NCBI GenBank assembly: GCA_013397845.1
Contig: VZTG01002008.1
Location: 330,165 to 394,164, forward strand
Length of the DNA stretch: 64,000 nucleotides
Source: Melanocharis versteri
Lineage: Eukaryota > Chordata > Aves > Passeriformes > Melanocharitidae
Reading direction: 5' to 3'
Positions 13,735-26,909 of the stretch are shown here, one piece after another. Each line of letters begins with the position of its first letter. The stretch's first letter is position 1. Under the pieces are notes generated by a model that had not been told where the DNA came from, made no database searches, and was given only the letters and a program-made list of their open reading frames with translations. Made by a program: the position numbers and the translations under genes.

Positions 13735-14078
13735 CAGAGTATCACAAGGCGGGGATACACATAAGCCAACTGAGAACGAACACGTAATGTTAAACATCCA
13801 ACCAGAGATTTCAGGGGGCGTATAACAACTTATGAACCAATCACAGAACTAGGAACGAAGAACTTTCTGGCTAAACATACATATGTAACAGGGGAGGAAC
13901 AAAGGCGGGGTTAGGGCGGAGGAAAGGACAACCAGGGGGAGTGGAATGCTAATAAGGGGGTGTAACCTGGGCGGAGTGCCCTTCAAGATCCTCTTCAATG
14001 TCACTGTCGGCTGGAGGATAATCCTTCCAGTCGACATCATTCAGTTTCATGGAAAAGCCCTGCTGGGCCACCCCAACA

Positions 14079-14084
14079 ATAAGT
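14079..14084. repeat. Target-site duplication, right copy (ATAAGT)
   Basis: Exact copy of the hexamer at 13365-13370, abutting the CA end of the LTR. Confidence 0.88.
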
Positions 14085-17000
14085 GTCCTTTTATGGCACA
14101 GTTAAGTCCTCCAAGTATTTAAATAGTAGAGGACACTGTCTATTATATATTCTAGAAATGTTTTCAGAGAGCTTTGCTAGAATAAAACTGGTATGTATTT
14201 GTGAAATCATTTCAATTTTGTTAATTTTGTAACTGGATAAAATTAGAGCTCACTCTTCATAATCGTTGTGTCAAGGTGAATAGAAAAAATAACCTCCATA
14301 ATCCAAAATACTTGTTGTCATCTGTAGCCAGCAGAAAAACTCTTCCTGATACTTAATATTGAACTTTTGAAAATAAGGGACTACCTTGACTGGCCAATTA
14401 TTCAAGGAAGGAAGGTGATCTGTTATAGAAATTTGAAGAAAAAAAACCACAACTGGGAAAAATATCTAATATACAGAGGTTAGGTATTTCTAATATTTTA
14501 TGTTACATTTCATGCAAACCACTCTGGTTGAAAAGACACTTCTGGTTCAGTAAATAGCGAGATAAAAACTGACCGTGAAAACCTTTGCTGCTGTTAAATT
14601 CAGTTTCTCCTTCATTTAAGATCTGCTGAGAAATGTTACATTAATGTAACTGGAACATGTTTATTTCTTTAATTTTTTTCCCCTCTCCTCAATTACCCGT
14701 ATTTTTTCTCTATTGTGAAACCTTCTCAATGTCCTTCTGGGAAGGAGAGATGTGGCAGGCATGTGTGCTTTCCCAGAACCTGTAACAGGGCTGTTTAAAA
14801 TCTACATGGGCATATAGATCATGAGCTCTTTAGGGAGAAGCCAGAGAACGTTAATTCTTAAACCCATAAAATTTGTTTAGAAATAGTAAAAGCTTGTTGT
14901 AACTGTATTCCTAACAAAAAATCGAAGGAAGGAATTTTTTGTCTAGGGGCTGACTTCTCGATGGCATGCAACCAATCATTTTTCGTATCATAAACCAATT
15001 TGATGTGAACTTGCTGGTTTCTGATCTTTGAAATTTTTCACCAAATTTCTAAAGTTGTCAGTGTTAACTGCTGCTACAAGGTGCGTTGTTGCATGGGAAA
15101 TGGTCGCATTGCTGCTTTCTCACATATCCTTTGGAAATGTTTTTAGCTGTTTAATAGACTTTTAGATTCAGCATTTGCATTTTGATTAAGATTGCTGACC
15201 AAATGAGGGAGCAGCTCTGTTCCAGTGATCAAATATTTGTGTAGAACAAGAAGAAAATGAGACCCTAACATAGAGGAAACTGATATAATTTGAAAATCGT
15301 GATATGTATTGAAATCTAGGCAGCTGGAGAAAGGAATTTAACTTGAGTATTGGCAGTGTAGATAACTTGTATGTTTTCCATTAATATTCTATTTTTGTTT
15401 CAGCTTTTGGGTTGAGACACCAACATTTTTCCCACTCATTTCCAAAAGTATGATAAAATGTGAAAGTGTGTCAGTTTTGAATGTTTTGTCTGGTTGAGGA
15501 ACTGGTCCCTTAGAGGAAAGCAAAACAGCCCTGTATCAATAATTATTAAATCTTTTGCTCAAATCTGAAAATCATTTTGTCTGGCCTTAGGTGAAAAGGG
15601 AATTGATCATAAGGAGCTGCACACTCTTGAGTAGAATTATCTTGAGGATAAACAGTCCTGTATTCCACCATTGTGATTAGCCACAAGTGTTCCCTCATGA
15701 GTGGAGTGTCAGTCACTATCAGCATGTTATCTCTTCACTTGGAAAGGTACTAAATTAATTGTGTTCTGTTAAACTCCTTTTTGTGGACAAAAGTTACGTG
15801 AATATTAATTCATGCAAGAAATGTTTTATATTTCCTTTTGTACTTAAAAAAAAGAAACAAGTTTGCTTTGTTGACTTCAATTTTAAATTTGCCTATTGAG
15901 TAAACTTAATCTGATGCATATTGGCTTGTACTTTGGATCCACCAATATGTATTTAAATATTCTTTTATTATTCTTGTATTTTTTAACTGAAGAATGTAAT
16001 GTGTTTAGCTCTTGGCACTGTCTGCCTACTCATGTTGGATGATCATATTTCAATTGCTTACTGGAAGGGTACTGTCTCTCCCATTATATATACATATATA
16101 TATTAAATGGCACAGCTGTCAGTAGCCAATTACTTGCATATTCCAGCTAGTATCTGTGGTATAATAGATGAAAAAGCAATAGCTAACAAGATAGATATCT
16201 GTCACAGTTGCTTGACCTATTTTGGAGTAACTGGGGTGTGGGGCACTTTCTGGCCTGGAAGATCTCATTCTTGTAAATATTTTCAGATTGACACTTATTA
16301 ATAGAAATATTGTTCAAAATGAGAGATACAGGTAAACTATTAGGAATAATCAGGTACTGCATGTACATGAAGTATGTAAATCTGGCTTATGTTCAGCCTA
16401 CTTGTTAAGTTACCACAAATGACAGGGTCTGAAACTGAAACTGTATCTGAAACTGTTAACAAAAGCTATTTTCAACCAGGTTCTTTATAATCTAGCTGTG
16501 AATTAATATGAATAAGATTCTGGGAAAGGAAATCATAAAGACTCATTCGGGATACCTTGTGGTTCTTTTTTGTGGGGAAGGAAACAGTCTTTCATAACTT
16601 TGTCTTAGCAAGCTGCCTGGTGCAGCACGAGGTGCTGCACAAGGAGTTAGGTCACAGGCACATGCTGAAAGCACACACGTTCTCTGGAGTAATGTGGGGC
16701 AGATGGCTTTGATGCTTTATTATCCAGTCTGACTGCCTCATGTTTGCCGTGGGTCAAGACTCATGATCTCTTGCCATGGGTTGGTTAATCCACGTCTACA
16801 TGCCTAGTGTGGAGTAGACAGTGTACTTTATCATCATAGCCTTGTAGTAACTGCTTTGTGTAGGTGGTTGCTGCTTCTTTCTTGTGTATGAATCTTCAGT
16901 CTTGTTCTACATTTACTCTACTTTGCACCTTTATACTTCTTTCACCTGGTAGCTGTGATTTGCATAAGGCAATGAATTGCTTGGTTCTTTCCTGAACGGT

Positions 17001-19283
17001 TGAAAGGCTGTGGAACTCTTGGTTGGGAATGCGAGTATATTATTTTTCGAAGCCTGAGTATTCTACAGTATTTTACTGTATGTTTTGCAGTAGTTAACCT
17101 GAACAGAGTTAGGCAATATGCTTGCTTTGGTACAGGTGTAGTTGGAAATCTTCAAGTGTTGCTGAAATGTCTGTTGACTAGACCTTTGTTATGATTCCTT
17201 GCAAAAGCCTTGCTTTGGTGGAAAAAGACCCAAACAGAACTGAATTATGTGAAAGCCACTTGGTGGTGAAAGCTTTAACTGTTGTAACAAAAATAAAAAT
17301 GCTACTTAAAAACAAGGTACAAGTGTTTTCTTGGAAAATCTAGTTTTGGCTCTGAAACCTCTGCTGAAATTTGATACACGAGTTAGTGTAGGTAGGTAAA
17401 TGGTGTTCTCAAAGCACGTTTTGTCAATCACTTATTTGAGTCTAAGGTTTTTGATCTTCAGGAATACCTGTTGGACTACTCTTTCCGACTTCAACTTACT
17501 TTGTAAGTCACTTCTCTGTTTTTGCCTGCCTCTGTTCTCTCTTTCCATAGATGTTGCATAGATGTGTAAATTGCTTTAGATTGGAAGGGACCTCAGGTTT
17601 TGTAATGAACCTCAGCTTTTAAACCATGTTGAACATTAACAGATCTGGCTGTTTACGGGCTCTGGTGCCTGACCATTTCCCTTTTGCTTCTCATCCTTTT
17701 TCTGTGAACCTGCAAGAAATATCTGACTGAAGGTAGTATTTATATTCCCCCTCCCTGCCTCCAGCCTTCGGTTTTGCTGGTGGAATAAACCCACCTCCTT
17801 CAATCACTTCTTGTGCATCACGTGCTCTACGCCCTGGGCAACCTGGTGGCCTTTCCCTTGGCTGTCCGCAGCCACGTCCATGGATATGACTGTGCATTTG
17901 TTCCTGTCTAAGCTTCCCTCATATAAGTATCCCAGCCACCTGCAAGCTTAAGATTCTTGTTGCTATTTGCTGCCACCTTTGAAACAAGGAATGACATTTG
18001 TTATCTAACACCTGTATGCTGTGTGTCTCATGCTGTGAAAGTTTTAACAGTTTTTAGAATCACAGAATTCTATGATTTTAGGTGGTTTATATTTCCCAGG
18101 AGAGTTTCTTTTTCTGCTGTGAGGTATCCCAGGCCTTAGTGCAAAGGTCAATACAGAAAGTGACTTTCCTTTCTGTAGTGTTGATGGGGGTAAATATTTA
18201 ATCTTCCTCCTTGACTCCCATGACAAGATGATCAGTGGAACAGGCATCACTCTTTCACCAAGGGTTGTCCTTTGTTTTCTTGATTATTTTGTTTCTATTT
18301 TTGCCTCAAGATGAAAGCTGTCCCCCTTAGTGCTGTACTCTTTGGTTGTACACCTACCTGTGGTATTGCTCATAGCATTTCCAGTAAGTAGCAGTCTAGG
18401 GATATGTTGTTTTGGGGCCCTTAGGTTTCCAAACACATAGCTAGTAGTTTCATAGGTGGGTGTGAGACGAGTTGTGTTAAGCGTAGGGTGTGAAAATAAC
18501 TATATAATTGTTCCTCTCCTTTAATGAAGGGTGTTTGTGAGAATAGGATAAATAAGAACACTGTATATGCAGTGTGGGATGTAGTGCAGCAGCGTGGGAT
18601 GAAGGATACCATCTTCTGCTGTCTGTACAATGCTGCTTATAGTATAGTTAGTACAAAAATTGCTGATCTAATTTAAGTGTAACTGTGCAAATATTTCTTT
18701 TCCTATTTAGCATTGCTCATGAAAATACTTTCAAAGGAAATTTCAGAGAGGTGTAACTTTGCTGAGATGTTTATGGTGTAGGTACTTTGAGGTATGAAGA
18801 CATACCAGATTATTGCATATCTGTTCCATCAGCATTTTGGAGGGAGAGAAATTTCATGTTTTACTAAGTTTGGTTTGTAGTAACTGTAGTATTGTAGTAA
18901 CTCCCTTGTTTGCATTTGCAAATTTACTTCCACTGAAGGCTGGGGTTGCCTGTGTACTTCTCTTCTTGCCTATGTTGTCTCCCAGTTGGTTACTGGTTCC
19001 TCTTAATGTGCCTGCACTCTCTCCCTCTGTGCCCACCCCCCAAGTTCATTCCTATGTGTTTCACATAAACACTCATCAGTCCTGTGAGGGATGATTTTCT
19101 GCTGGGTTACACAGCCTGTGTTCTTTTACACACTGCAGCAGATAGCGATTTCAAAGTTCAGTGGCACTTCAGAAAACATTTCTCCCAGCACAAAAAATAA
19201 TCTACATTGGATATTTATTTGGGGTGAGTTTTTTAATGTTTTTAGATAGTGGATTTTCAAGTGCCACTTCTTTTTTTTTTTTT

Positions 19284-19306
19284 NNNNNNNNNNNNNNNNN
19301 NNNNNN
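19284..19306. other. Assembly gap (23 N)
   Basis: Twenty-three N bases are flanked by T runs on both sides. The gap is therefore most likely an unresolved poly-T homopolymer in intron 1 rather than missing coding sequence. Confidence 0.95.
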
Positions 19307-20987
19307 TTTTTTCATTTGTTACTGTTAATCTGTTGGCAAATGCTGCATTTAAGAATAGGAGTTCTCACTTTCTGATATGCACTTGCACCTCTTATGCCAA
19401 AACGTACAAGTTGACACCCAGTGATGTGTGCACCTTTGTATTTAATGTGTGTTCCTGCCAGATAGCCTTGCACAAAACTGCTTGTGTTACTATTTAGAAG
19501 GGAAGACCTGAAGGTGAAGAAGCTGCAGGGCTTGGTTTTAATGATCCAGTTCAGAGCACGTCTCTTGCTGAGTAATATCCTGGCATTGTCTTAGCAGCCC
19601 CAAATCATCATCCAATAATAGATAACCGTGACTTAAAAATGAGGTCATGAATGCCTGTAGTCATCACAATTTTACTTGTAGATAAAGGAATGTTTATCTC
19701 TCCATCTCATTACATTTATGAATGTGGAAATCATTTCCTGCTCACTTCCTTTAATACTTAAGCATGTAAATAGCAGCTTTTTCAGTTCTGACCATACTAG
19801 TTCTGAGTATGTGGTAGCCGTGCTTACCTGCTGTTCTGGCTGAAGGAAGGTCCTGTCTTTCAGGAGTCCTTCAAGGTGAATGATTGTTCATAGCAAGACA
19901 TAAAACTGTCTTCAAAGGTGAGATGTTTGCCTTCAGATTAAATGGGTGTTTCCAGTATGCCTTGGTAGTCCTTAGACAGGCAGGCATAGGACATTCTGAA
20001 GTTTTGGGTTTTTTTGAGCTGTGGCCTTTGGCAGGGCTGTCAGATTGAGTGAAAATTACTGGTTTGTTTTTGGAGTAGTGATAGTAGAAAAATTTCATCA
20101 GTACTATGTTGCCTTGAGTTAAGCTTCATATTAAATAATAGTAAGCTGTATTACCATATAGCTGTTCCTGTTGTATTTGTCAACATGGTGTCATGATCTT
20201 CAGTCATCCCTTCCTTCATCAGCCTTTGGGAATAAGTTACTGGATGATGATACATTGTTCTATTGGTTGTACTGGAAGTGTAGCTCCCCATGTTTACCCA
20301 GATGTGACAGTAGTCCAGGCTGAGCAGAAATTGGAAAGCTTTGTTTTAGCTAGCCAACCTCAGGTCTTGTGCTCCTAACCATCTTTTTGGTTAACAATCC
20401 AACTTTGTTTTAACTAAATTAATCTGTCGGCCTCTGACATTGTTGCTAGAGGCTCCTTTTCCCACTCAGCAGTTCCTCTGCCCTTTTGAAGGTGTTGATT
20501 ACATTGTATCAAGATTAAGCAGTATTTGAATCTTTTATTACTTACCTTGAACCAATGTCTAAAGGGGTTTCCTGATCCATTAAGAGGCCAGAAATCTGAG
20601 ATTACAGTTAATTCTAGTCATAATCTTCCAGTAAAACTTAATTAAATGGTACCATGTAATAATTATTTTGCTATTTAATGCTTTAGATGTTTGAAAGCTG
20701 AGAGTTGTTAGTTAGAGGTAGTGTAAGTAATTATGGTACTTCTGTTCCAGAGCCTTCTAAGGCAGCTGCAAAAGCAGTTGAATCTTGGCAGTGAGCAGAG
20801 TGAACTTTGTATTACAAAGTTCTGGTAGACCAGAGCCATGATGCTTTTCAATATTTATTTTACTGGAAAACCCCTCAGTTTTCATCAAAAATATTACTGC
20901 ATAAAATGAATGTACTGATTTTCTGGGGAACGTTATTGATCTTCCTTCACAGAACTGATAATAATAACAGAAATTTCTGTATTGCAG

Positions 20988-21130
20988 ATTTAATCCAGTG
21001 CACGAATGAGATGAATGTGAACATCCCACAACTGGCAGATAGTTTATTTGAAAGAACTACCAACAGTAGCTGGGTAGTGGTCTTCAAATCTCTTATCACA
21101 ACCCATCATCTAATGGTGTATGGAAATGAG
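20988..21130 (+). CDS. PICALM: PICALM exon 2 (ANTH domain, Y44-E91)
   Basis: 143 nt encoding L-I-Q-C-T-N-E-M ... M-V-Y-G-N-E, identical to mammalian CALM from residue 44 (first base of the Tyr codon in exon 1) to 91. CALM binds PI(4,5)P2 through its N-terminal ANTH domain and brings clathrin and AP-2 to the plasma membrane, helping set coated-vesicle size. This exon supplies early ANTH helices, including the L-F-E-R-T-T-N-S-S-W stretch. The acceptor is attgcag and the donor is GAG|gtaata. It starts in phase 1 and ends in phase 0. The start codon is outside the window. Confidence 0.97.
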
Positions 21131-23289
21131 GTAATACAAAAGTGATGTGTTTGAGAAGACTTGCAGCCCCTCATTCCTGTAAATGTCAGCTAAATGTTTC
21201 CACTAATTCTTTTTGTAAGACAATCTTTGGGGTTGCCTTTTTGGGTCCAACTCTGCATGAACATAGGTCTTGTTTTCTGTTTGTCTACTTTGTTTCTACT
21301 TCAAAGTGTGCAATTCTAGAGTAGAAAGTAAGTGTCTCAAATGCTGAGGGTACTTTTTTTCTATGTTCTTATTCTAATGATGAAACAAAAAAACCAAGAA
21401 AAATGAACTTGCATGAGATTCTAAAAGCTGAAGATGGAAGCATTTTTACCTTCATGCTATAGCTAACCTTCTGGTCTTTTCTCTTAGATAACTTGATTCT
21501 ACATTGATTTCTACCATCACCCCCTAACCTTTTACAGTGAAAACAAACGTGTGCCTAGAGTTGGCCTTGAGGGTGAAATAACACCAAATACAGTTGAACA
21601 GTTTAACAAATGTAACCCTAAGTTACACAAAAAGGAATAAACTTGTTTTGTCTCACAATTTGAATTCCTGTGGGGCCTAATTGTTTGAAATACCAAAGCA
21701 AGCATAGCAGCAGCTTGAATGTTTTGCATTTAAAAAAACCCAAAAAATATATTTCTAGGGCTTTCTTAAAAAGTGTTTGTAAACATTCCTTTTTACTGCA
21801 AACAGTCAGAATAAGGTAAGCTATATGAACTTTGGAATTGAGATAGCTTTAGCAAGTTACCAAAATTTTTCATGTCAGATTGCATTCAGAGGAACTGCTT
21901 CCTCTAACTGACTTGTCTGAGTTGGCATAGGAGGTTAAGGTTTTAGACATATCCTGGTTTCACTTGCAGATTATTGCTGATCTGGGTGAAAATCAATTCT
22001 GTGGAGCTAAGTAAGCCACAAGAGGGCAAACTTCGGTTGTTGACTCGAAGCTTCAACTTTTTCATTGGGATAATTGATACTTTTCAAAAAACAGTCTATA
22101 CACTTTGCACTTTGAGTCATATGAATTTTAAACTGATACCAAAACAGTTCATAGTAATTAAAGGTATTTAATGGGACCACTGTCTGAAATACTTTCCATT
22201 AAGAATAGAATTTCCAATCAAATTTTGCTTGCCAAATACTTTACAGAAGTAATGAGAGTAAGACTGCTGCTCAAGATGAAAGTTTTCACGGTTAGAAATA
22301 GTACTTGAACAATGTGAGTGCAAAGTGATTATAGCACCATTGAGATTGCAAAGGACCTTTAAGATCAAGTCCAACTGCTAACCCAGCACTGCCAAGCCCA
22401 CCACTGAGCCACATCCCCAAATGCCACATCTGTGTGTCTTTTAAATACCTCCCAGGATGGTGCCTCCAATTTTGGCTTAATTCCTTTACAGCTAGGTATT
22501 GAGTGCTTTTACTCGTCTCCAATCTTTTTTCTATGTAACCTATGTATGCTAATGAAAGAAAGGAAGTAGTACATGTTACACTAATCAACACTACTTCTGT
22601 CTTTTGTCAAAATGTTTATTGCAACTGAATGATTGGTTTATTTTTGTAGCAGCTCTGTGCAAAATTTTTTTCCTATTAAATTGTGTCAATGATCTGAAAT
22701 GTGTCTTTACAGGATGAAAATAGCATCATTCACCTTGTGAAACATAATTTGTAATTATGTATAATTCAAAGTGTTAAGTGTGATACAGTGTTAATGGTTT
22801 ATATGGATTGTTATGTTTGGTATTTGATTTATAAGCGAACTAACATTTATATCACCTTATTTTCATATTTAAGCTAAGTACCGTTGCAATTGTATGCTGA
22901 GCAAAGATGACTTGGCTAATTGATAAAATTAAATCAGTTGTTATAAAATTGAAGTCAGTGAAACAACTATGAGCATGGAAAATGAGAATGTATTTGAAAG
23001 GATTTTTTCAGAAGTTCAGAGTTCTATATTCTGGCTTAAAATAAACTGGCTAAACGAGGCCTTCATACAATATGCAACTTGGATTTGTTCATGTATTTAT
23101 GCATAAAAAAATAACTGGCTTACTTCAATAGTTCAGCTAAAGTTTTGTAATAGTTTCCAGATTTGAAGTCAGTCTAAAGGCATAAAAACTGAATTTCGTA
23201 ACATGGATAAAAAGTTTCTAGTACTGTTACCTCAATTCCTTCTCCTTGGTAACAGAGTAAAAGTATTCAATTTTTTCTCTTTCATCTAG
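21131..23289 (+). other. PICALM: PICALM intron 2
   Basis: Noncoding, AT-rich. It contains one antisense CR1 fragment near 22340-22465. Nothing else is recognised. Confidence 0.9.
22340..22465 (-). mobile_element. CR1 LINE fragment, antisense
   Basis: The + strand shows the reverse complement of a CR1 3' region: ggacctttaagatcaagtcc, aactgctaacccagcactgc, caagcccaccactgagccac and tcttttaaatacctcccagg. It is a short diverged piece within intron 2. Confidence 0.88.
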
Positions 23290-23365
23290 CGGTTTATCCA
23301 GTATCTGGCGTCCAGAAACACATTGTTTAATTTGAGCAATTTCCTAGACAAAAGTGGATTGCAAG
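23290..23365 (+). CDS. PICALM: PICALM exon 3 (ANTH domain, R92-G117)
   Basis: 76 nt encoding R-F-I-Q-Y-L-A-S-R-N-T-L-F-N-L-S-N-F-L-D and on to G-L-Q plus the first base of Gly117, identical to mammalian CALM. It forms a central helix of the ANTH superhelix. Acceptor tctag, donor CAAG|gtaaga, phase 0 to 1. It joins exon 2 at G-N-E/R-F-I without gap. Confidence 0.97.
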
Positions 23366-24595
23366 GTAAGATGTCTCTTTTTCATTTAAAGTTACTGATG
23401 TGCCGAGGAACAGTGAAGACAACTTGATTACTCTAGTGCACCCTGTCATTTAGGAAGTAACTTTTCTGTCCATTTTACCCCAGGCTGCATTTCTTAAATG
23501 CTGTAATGGTGTGGCAGGAGCTGTCTGCTGGAGGAACGCGTTGCGTCTTTTTTAACAGGCTTAGTTAAAGGCTTCTGACTTCTTTAGTGATACAGATTTC
23601 AGTATTCTTCTTATTTCTGTAGAGATAGACATCTCCAAATGAGGCAATTTTGATTAGTAGCTTAATTCTAAAAAAATGCGTCATATGTACATACATCATG
23701 TCAGTGAGACAAGAACTGTGTCTAAAATAATTAAAATTACCTTTTTGGGAAGTTGATCAAAGACCATTCCATTTATCTTTGAGACTAATTCAGTGGGCAA
23801 ATAAGTGTTTCTCTGGTTCAGATTTTTCAAGTGAAACAGTCTTCCAAAGTGTTACACTGCAGTTCAGTGCAGTTCTGACTATACATGTAGCTGCATTGTT
23901 TTTTCTCCTAAGATGGTTCTTTACTTTCGGTACTGCTTCTTCTATACTCCTGATCTCTGCCACAAGTGTACTAGAACAGGCAGCCAAAGTGGTTGCCTGG
24001 GGACAGAAACCTTCTCAGTGATAACCAAGGCTCTATCAAATCCTGTCATTTTATTGAGTTTTAACTTCTGTGGTCTCAGCATAGACTATGAACAGATCTT
24101 TTTCTTAGTCTATACCCCTAGATTGACAGTTATCAAAATATTTCCTATCACTGCTGTCTTAACAGAGGAAAATTTCTGTCATATCGTAGTGTTTCCATCA
24201 AAGCCTCTTTTTTCTATTCAGTTGCAAATGAGACAATGTGTTGCAGAGCTGATGTGAAAGCCTTTGTGAATGCATCATTTAATTTTTTTGATAGTAATTT
24301 CTATTGTAGTATAAGAGAACTTGCATAAAAATTACTTTGTTTTGCTTTTGGAAGTAATTTCCTTAGGAAATGAAGTGTAAACTTTTACATAGTTGAGGTT
24401 GTCTAGATATTTGTGGTATTGTCTGTTTGATTTACATGGTGGATGCAATGACGTACACAGTTATTTTGAGATTATATTTTTGCACAATTTTGCGTAGCTA
24501 ATGGAGCTGTCGTGTTAATATTTTGCACTTTATTTAGAATAACATTCTTGTTCTTTGATTAAGTAGGTAATAAACCTCTGAAACTTGTCTTTTAG
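23366..24595 (+). other. PICALM: PICALM intron 3
   Basis: Unique AT-rich sequence. Open frames at 23779-24257 occur on both strands and lack protein-like composition or splice logic. No repeat or exon recognised. Confidence 0.85.
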
Positions 24596-24698
24596 GTTAT
24601 GACATGTCAACGTTTATCAGGCGGTATAGCAGGTATTTGAATGAAAAGGCAGTTTCCTATAGACAAGTGGCTTTTGACTTCACAAAAGTAAAAAGAGG
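24596..24698 (+). CDS. PICALM: PICALM exon 4 (ANTH domain, G117-G151)
   Basis: 103 nt encoding Y-D-M-S-T-F-I-R-R-Y-S-R-Y-L-N-E-K and on to F-D-F-T-K-V-K-R, identical to the mammalian protein. The basic Arg/Tyr-rich helix belongs to the ANTH core. Acceptor ttttag, donor AGAGG|gtaagg, phase 1 to 2. The Gly codon is shared with exon 5. Confidence 0.97.
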
Positions 24699-26909
24699 GT
24701 AAGGACTGCGTTTTGTTCTGCTTATCTTGAGGTTTTGTCGTATGTCCTGTAATTCAAGTGAAAAATACTGATGTTAGCTCAGGCTTAATACAGACAATAA
24801 TGACTCTTTTTCTCTGTTGAATATCTCCCATGACACACAAAGGCTCAACTGCTCAATAATGTATATTGCAAAAAAATTTTTATTTCAGTTGTTGTGATTT
24901 TTTATCTTTAAACATTAACAGTTTAATATAAAGGAAGGAAAGATGGTATGCATCAATGTCTATATAAAAAAAAAAGTTGAAGTTTGGACAAATCTTTCGC
25001 AATAGATCATATACTTTGCCTTGTATGTAATATATAGAGGACTGTGCAATTTATTTGTGCTTGTAGCTCTGGAAGGTTTAAATGACAGGTGAAACAGCTT
25101 GCGATTCTTCCTGCTGTTTCTCTGTTCTTGTCACAAAATATCTGTATGAAGTTTACTACCTTTGTGAAGGTAGTGTAAATTTGTACTTTTGATAGTACAT
25201 TGCAGCAGATGCTATCCTGAGTTGGTCTACAGGAATTAAAATTTTCCTTGGAAAGTGTGCTCATTTAAGAGAAATTAGTTGTTTTGAGACTAGGTACCTC
25301 TTTACATGTAAAATAACACAGTACGGAGCACCAGTAGTTTGGTAAATTACATGTTATGGTGAACAATGGAATTAATCTGGAGCTCTTCTTTGGGAAGGCT
25401 GGAGAGAATGTGCCAATCACTGTTGACAGTCTTTCCATCTTTGTCCATTATCTTTGTATATGGTGCTTTTTGAAGTTTAAAAGCATAGTATTAGTTTTAC
25501 ATTTGGATGTCCTATATCATCCATACATGGGTTAGTTTATATTGAAACTAAAATCTTAGTTCTTAATCCACAGAAATCTGAATTTAATACTATTGAATGA
25601 ATTAACTGTAGTAATGGACTGTCTAATGATATTTTGCATTAATGTTGTAAAGGCATTTGGAATGGGCCTCAGAACATTGTCCAAATCCCTTCTGCCTCCA
25701 TGCTAACACTGTAGAGTCCATTTTGGTTTGAAGTGTGATGGTAAAGTAAAAGGAGGATGCTTGGGCTCCTTTTGCTCTTTCTGCCTTTAGAGTTGCTTGG
25801 ATTGCCAACAACGCAAAACAGTATTTTCCACACGTAAGACTTGTGTGTGGTGAGGTGGCTACAACTACTCTAGAGAGACACACAGTTGTTTTATCAGGTG
25901 TTTTAGGCCTAACGAGGTGAATTATTTGGCCTGCACCATGTGCCTGGAGGTCCTTCTGTGAGCCAATAGGAGTAACTGTTCTGATGGCAGCTATCTGCCT
26001 TTTCCACACCTTGGTTTTTCTCAGGGCCCTTGCACCCATGCTCTGCCCCGTTAAATTTCTTACAGATGCTGTTTGATGTTAGCAGTAAGTATACAGCTCA
26101 AGTAGAGAGCTGGAAGCAGCAAGCTTCCCACTGCTTTCCAGCCTGGAGAACAGCCACAAACCTCCGTGAAGATGTACTACGAAATTTGCACTTGCAGGAA
26201 GCATTTGGTTTGCTATGTGCATGCTGATGAACTGCAAGGCTGTCTGATTTGTCTTATAGAAAGCAGTTGTTTCATGTCACTGAGGAGATTTAATCTCTTC
26301 CTCAGTTTTTGCTTTTCTTGGATATTTTTGGTATTCATTTGATGGATTTTTTCAAATGTCCAGCCAATCTTAGTCTATTTAATCTGAACAATTAATAAAC
26401 AACCAAATATGGGTAGTTAGCCATTAAAAGGAAATTTCATATAGTCTCTAGAATCTTTCTGAAAAAGCCTGAAAAACATACTGCTGCATTTTTTTTATTC
26501 TTTCTTACCTCTTTAAGTTGGAAAGAATCCAAACTGACACAAAATAATAATTGGGCGATTGGAAAAAGAATACGTAAAGAATTGCTTCAAAAATAATCTT
26601 TAGAGCTTTTTTATTTGTTACCTGATGCATTGTAGCTCTCCTGTATTTCTAAACACTGTCAGTTTCATTTTTTCCTGAGTAAAAATTCATCTTGGATTCA
26701 TATTTTTGACCAAATAAGTTGTTGTCTTTCTGCACTGCAGTTATTATGGTTATATTGGCTGGACACCATTCCTAAGCACCATGGGGATGGCTTTGTATGG
26801 CAAAGACTTAAATGGTTTCTCTGATGACCTGATATATTTTGTTGTTTCTTACTAACAATTGCCTTCAAAATTCATGTGAAGAATTTTCTTTGGTTTTTGT
26901 TCATAATAG
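24699..26909 (+). other. PICALM: PICALM intron 4
   Basis: Noncoding. The longest antisense open frame of the window (25623-26039, minus, 138 codons) lies here. It has no recognisable domain and no supporting splice structure, so it is treated as chance. No mobile element recognised. Confidence 0.8.

Larger units (their letters stand above)
13371..14078 (-). mobile_element. Solo LTR of a class II endogenous retrovirus
   Basis: A 708-bp GC- and CpG-rich block interrupts AT-rich intron. Its ends are inverted TG...CA (TGCCGC... and ...CCAACA on the + strand), and exact 6-bp direct repeats flank it. Read on the minus strand it has a U3 with a TATA box (TATAAAA, + strand 13728-13734), and a poly-A signal (AATAAA, + strand 13645-13650) about 80 bp further on, which places R and U5 as expected. 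There is no primer-binding site, gag, pol or env beside it, so this is a solo LTR left by recombination between the two LTRs. The high CpG content and intact duplication suggest a fairly recent insertion. The family name cannot be set without a repeat library. Open frames inside it are not genes. Confidence 0.92.
1..20987 (+). other. PICALM: PICALM intron 1 (3' part, partial)
   Basis: No coding exon was found here. The next exon begins in phase 1 at Tyr44 of CALM, so the segment belongs to the intron after exon 1, which holds the start codon and the K-K-K-H lipid-binding patch and is upstream of the window. The stretch is AT-rich and mostly unique. It contains CR1 fragments (7202-7593, 10368-10532), a solo LTR (13371-14078), a 21-T run (4515-4535), TA/TG-rich simple sequence near 9895-9950 and 16085-16105, and a short assembly gap (19284-19306). 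The acceptor at 20981-20987 reads attgcag. Confidence 0.85.

Noticed and set aside
13214..14040. Multiple open frames on both strands in a GC-rich island
   Set aside because: They lie within or overlap the solo LTR, which normally encodes no protein. The GC-rich island is the LTR, not a CpG-island promoter.
17575..17900. Possible antisense CR1 start (ttggaagggacctcagg) followed by a GC-richer block
   Set aside because: The similarity ends after about 17 bases and the following block matches no repeat I can name.
18056..18085. Possible tiny antisense CR1 tail (gaatcacagaattctatgat)
   Set aside because: Only about 25 bases resemble the CR1 terminus, with no adjoining CR1 body, so not listed as a feature.
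19249..19497. 82-codon frame spanning the N gap
   Set aside because: The frame crosses 23 unknown bases in a poly-T run; its continuity is meaningless.
25623..26039. 138-codon open frame on the minus strand in intron 4
   Set aside because: Longest open frame in the window outside PICALM, but no recognisable domain and no neighbouring exons or promoter. Length is within chance for 64 kb read in six frames.
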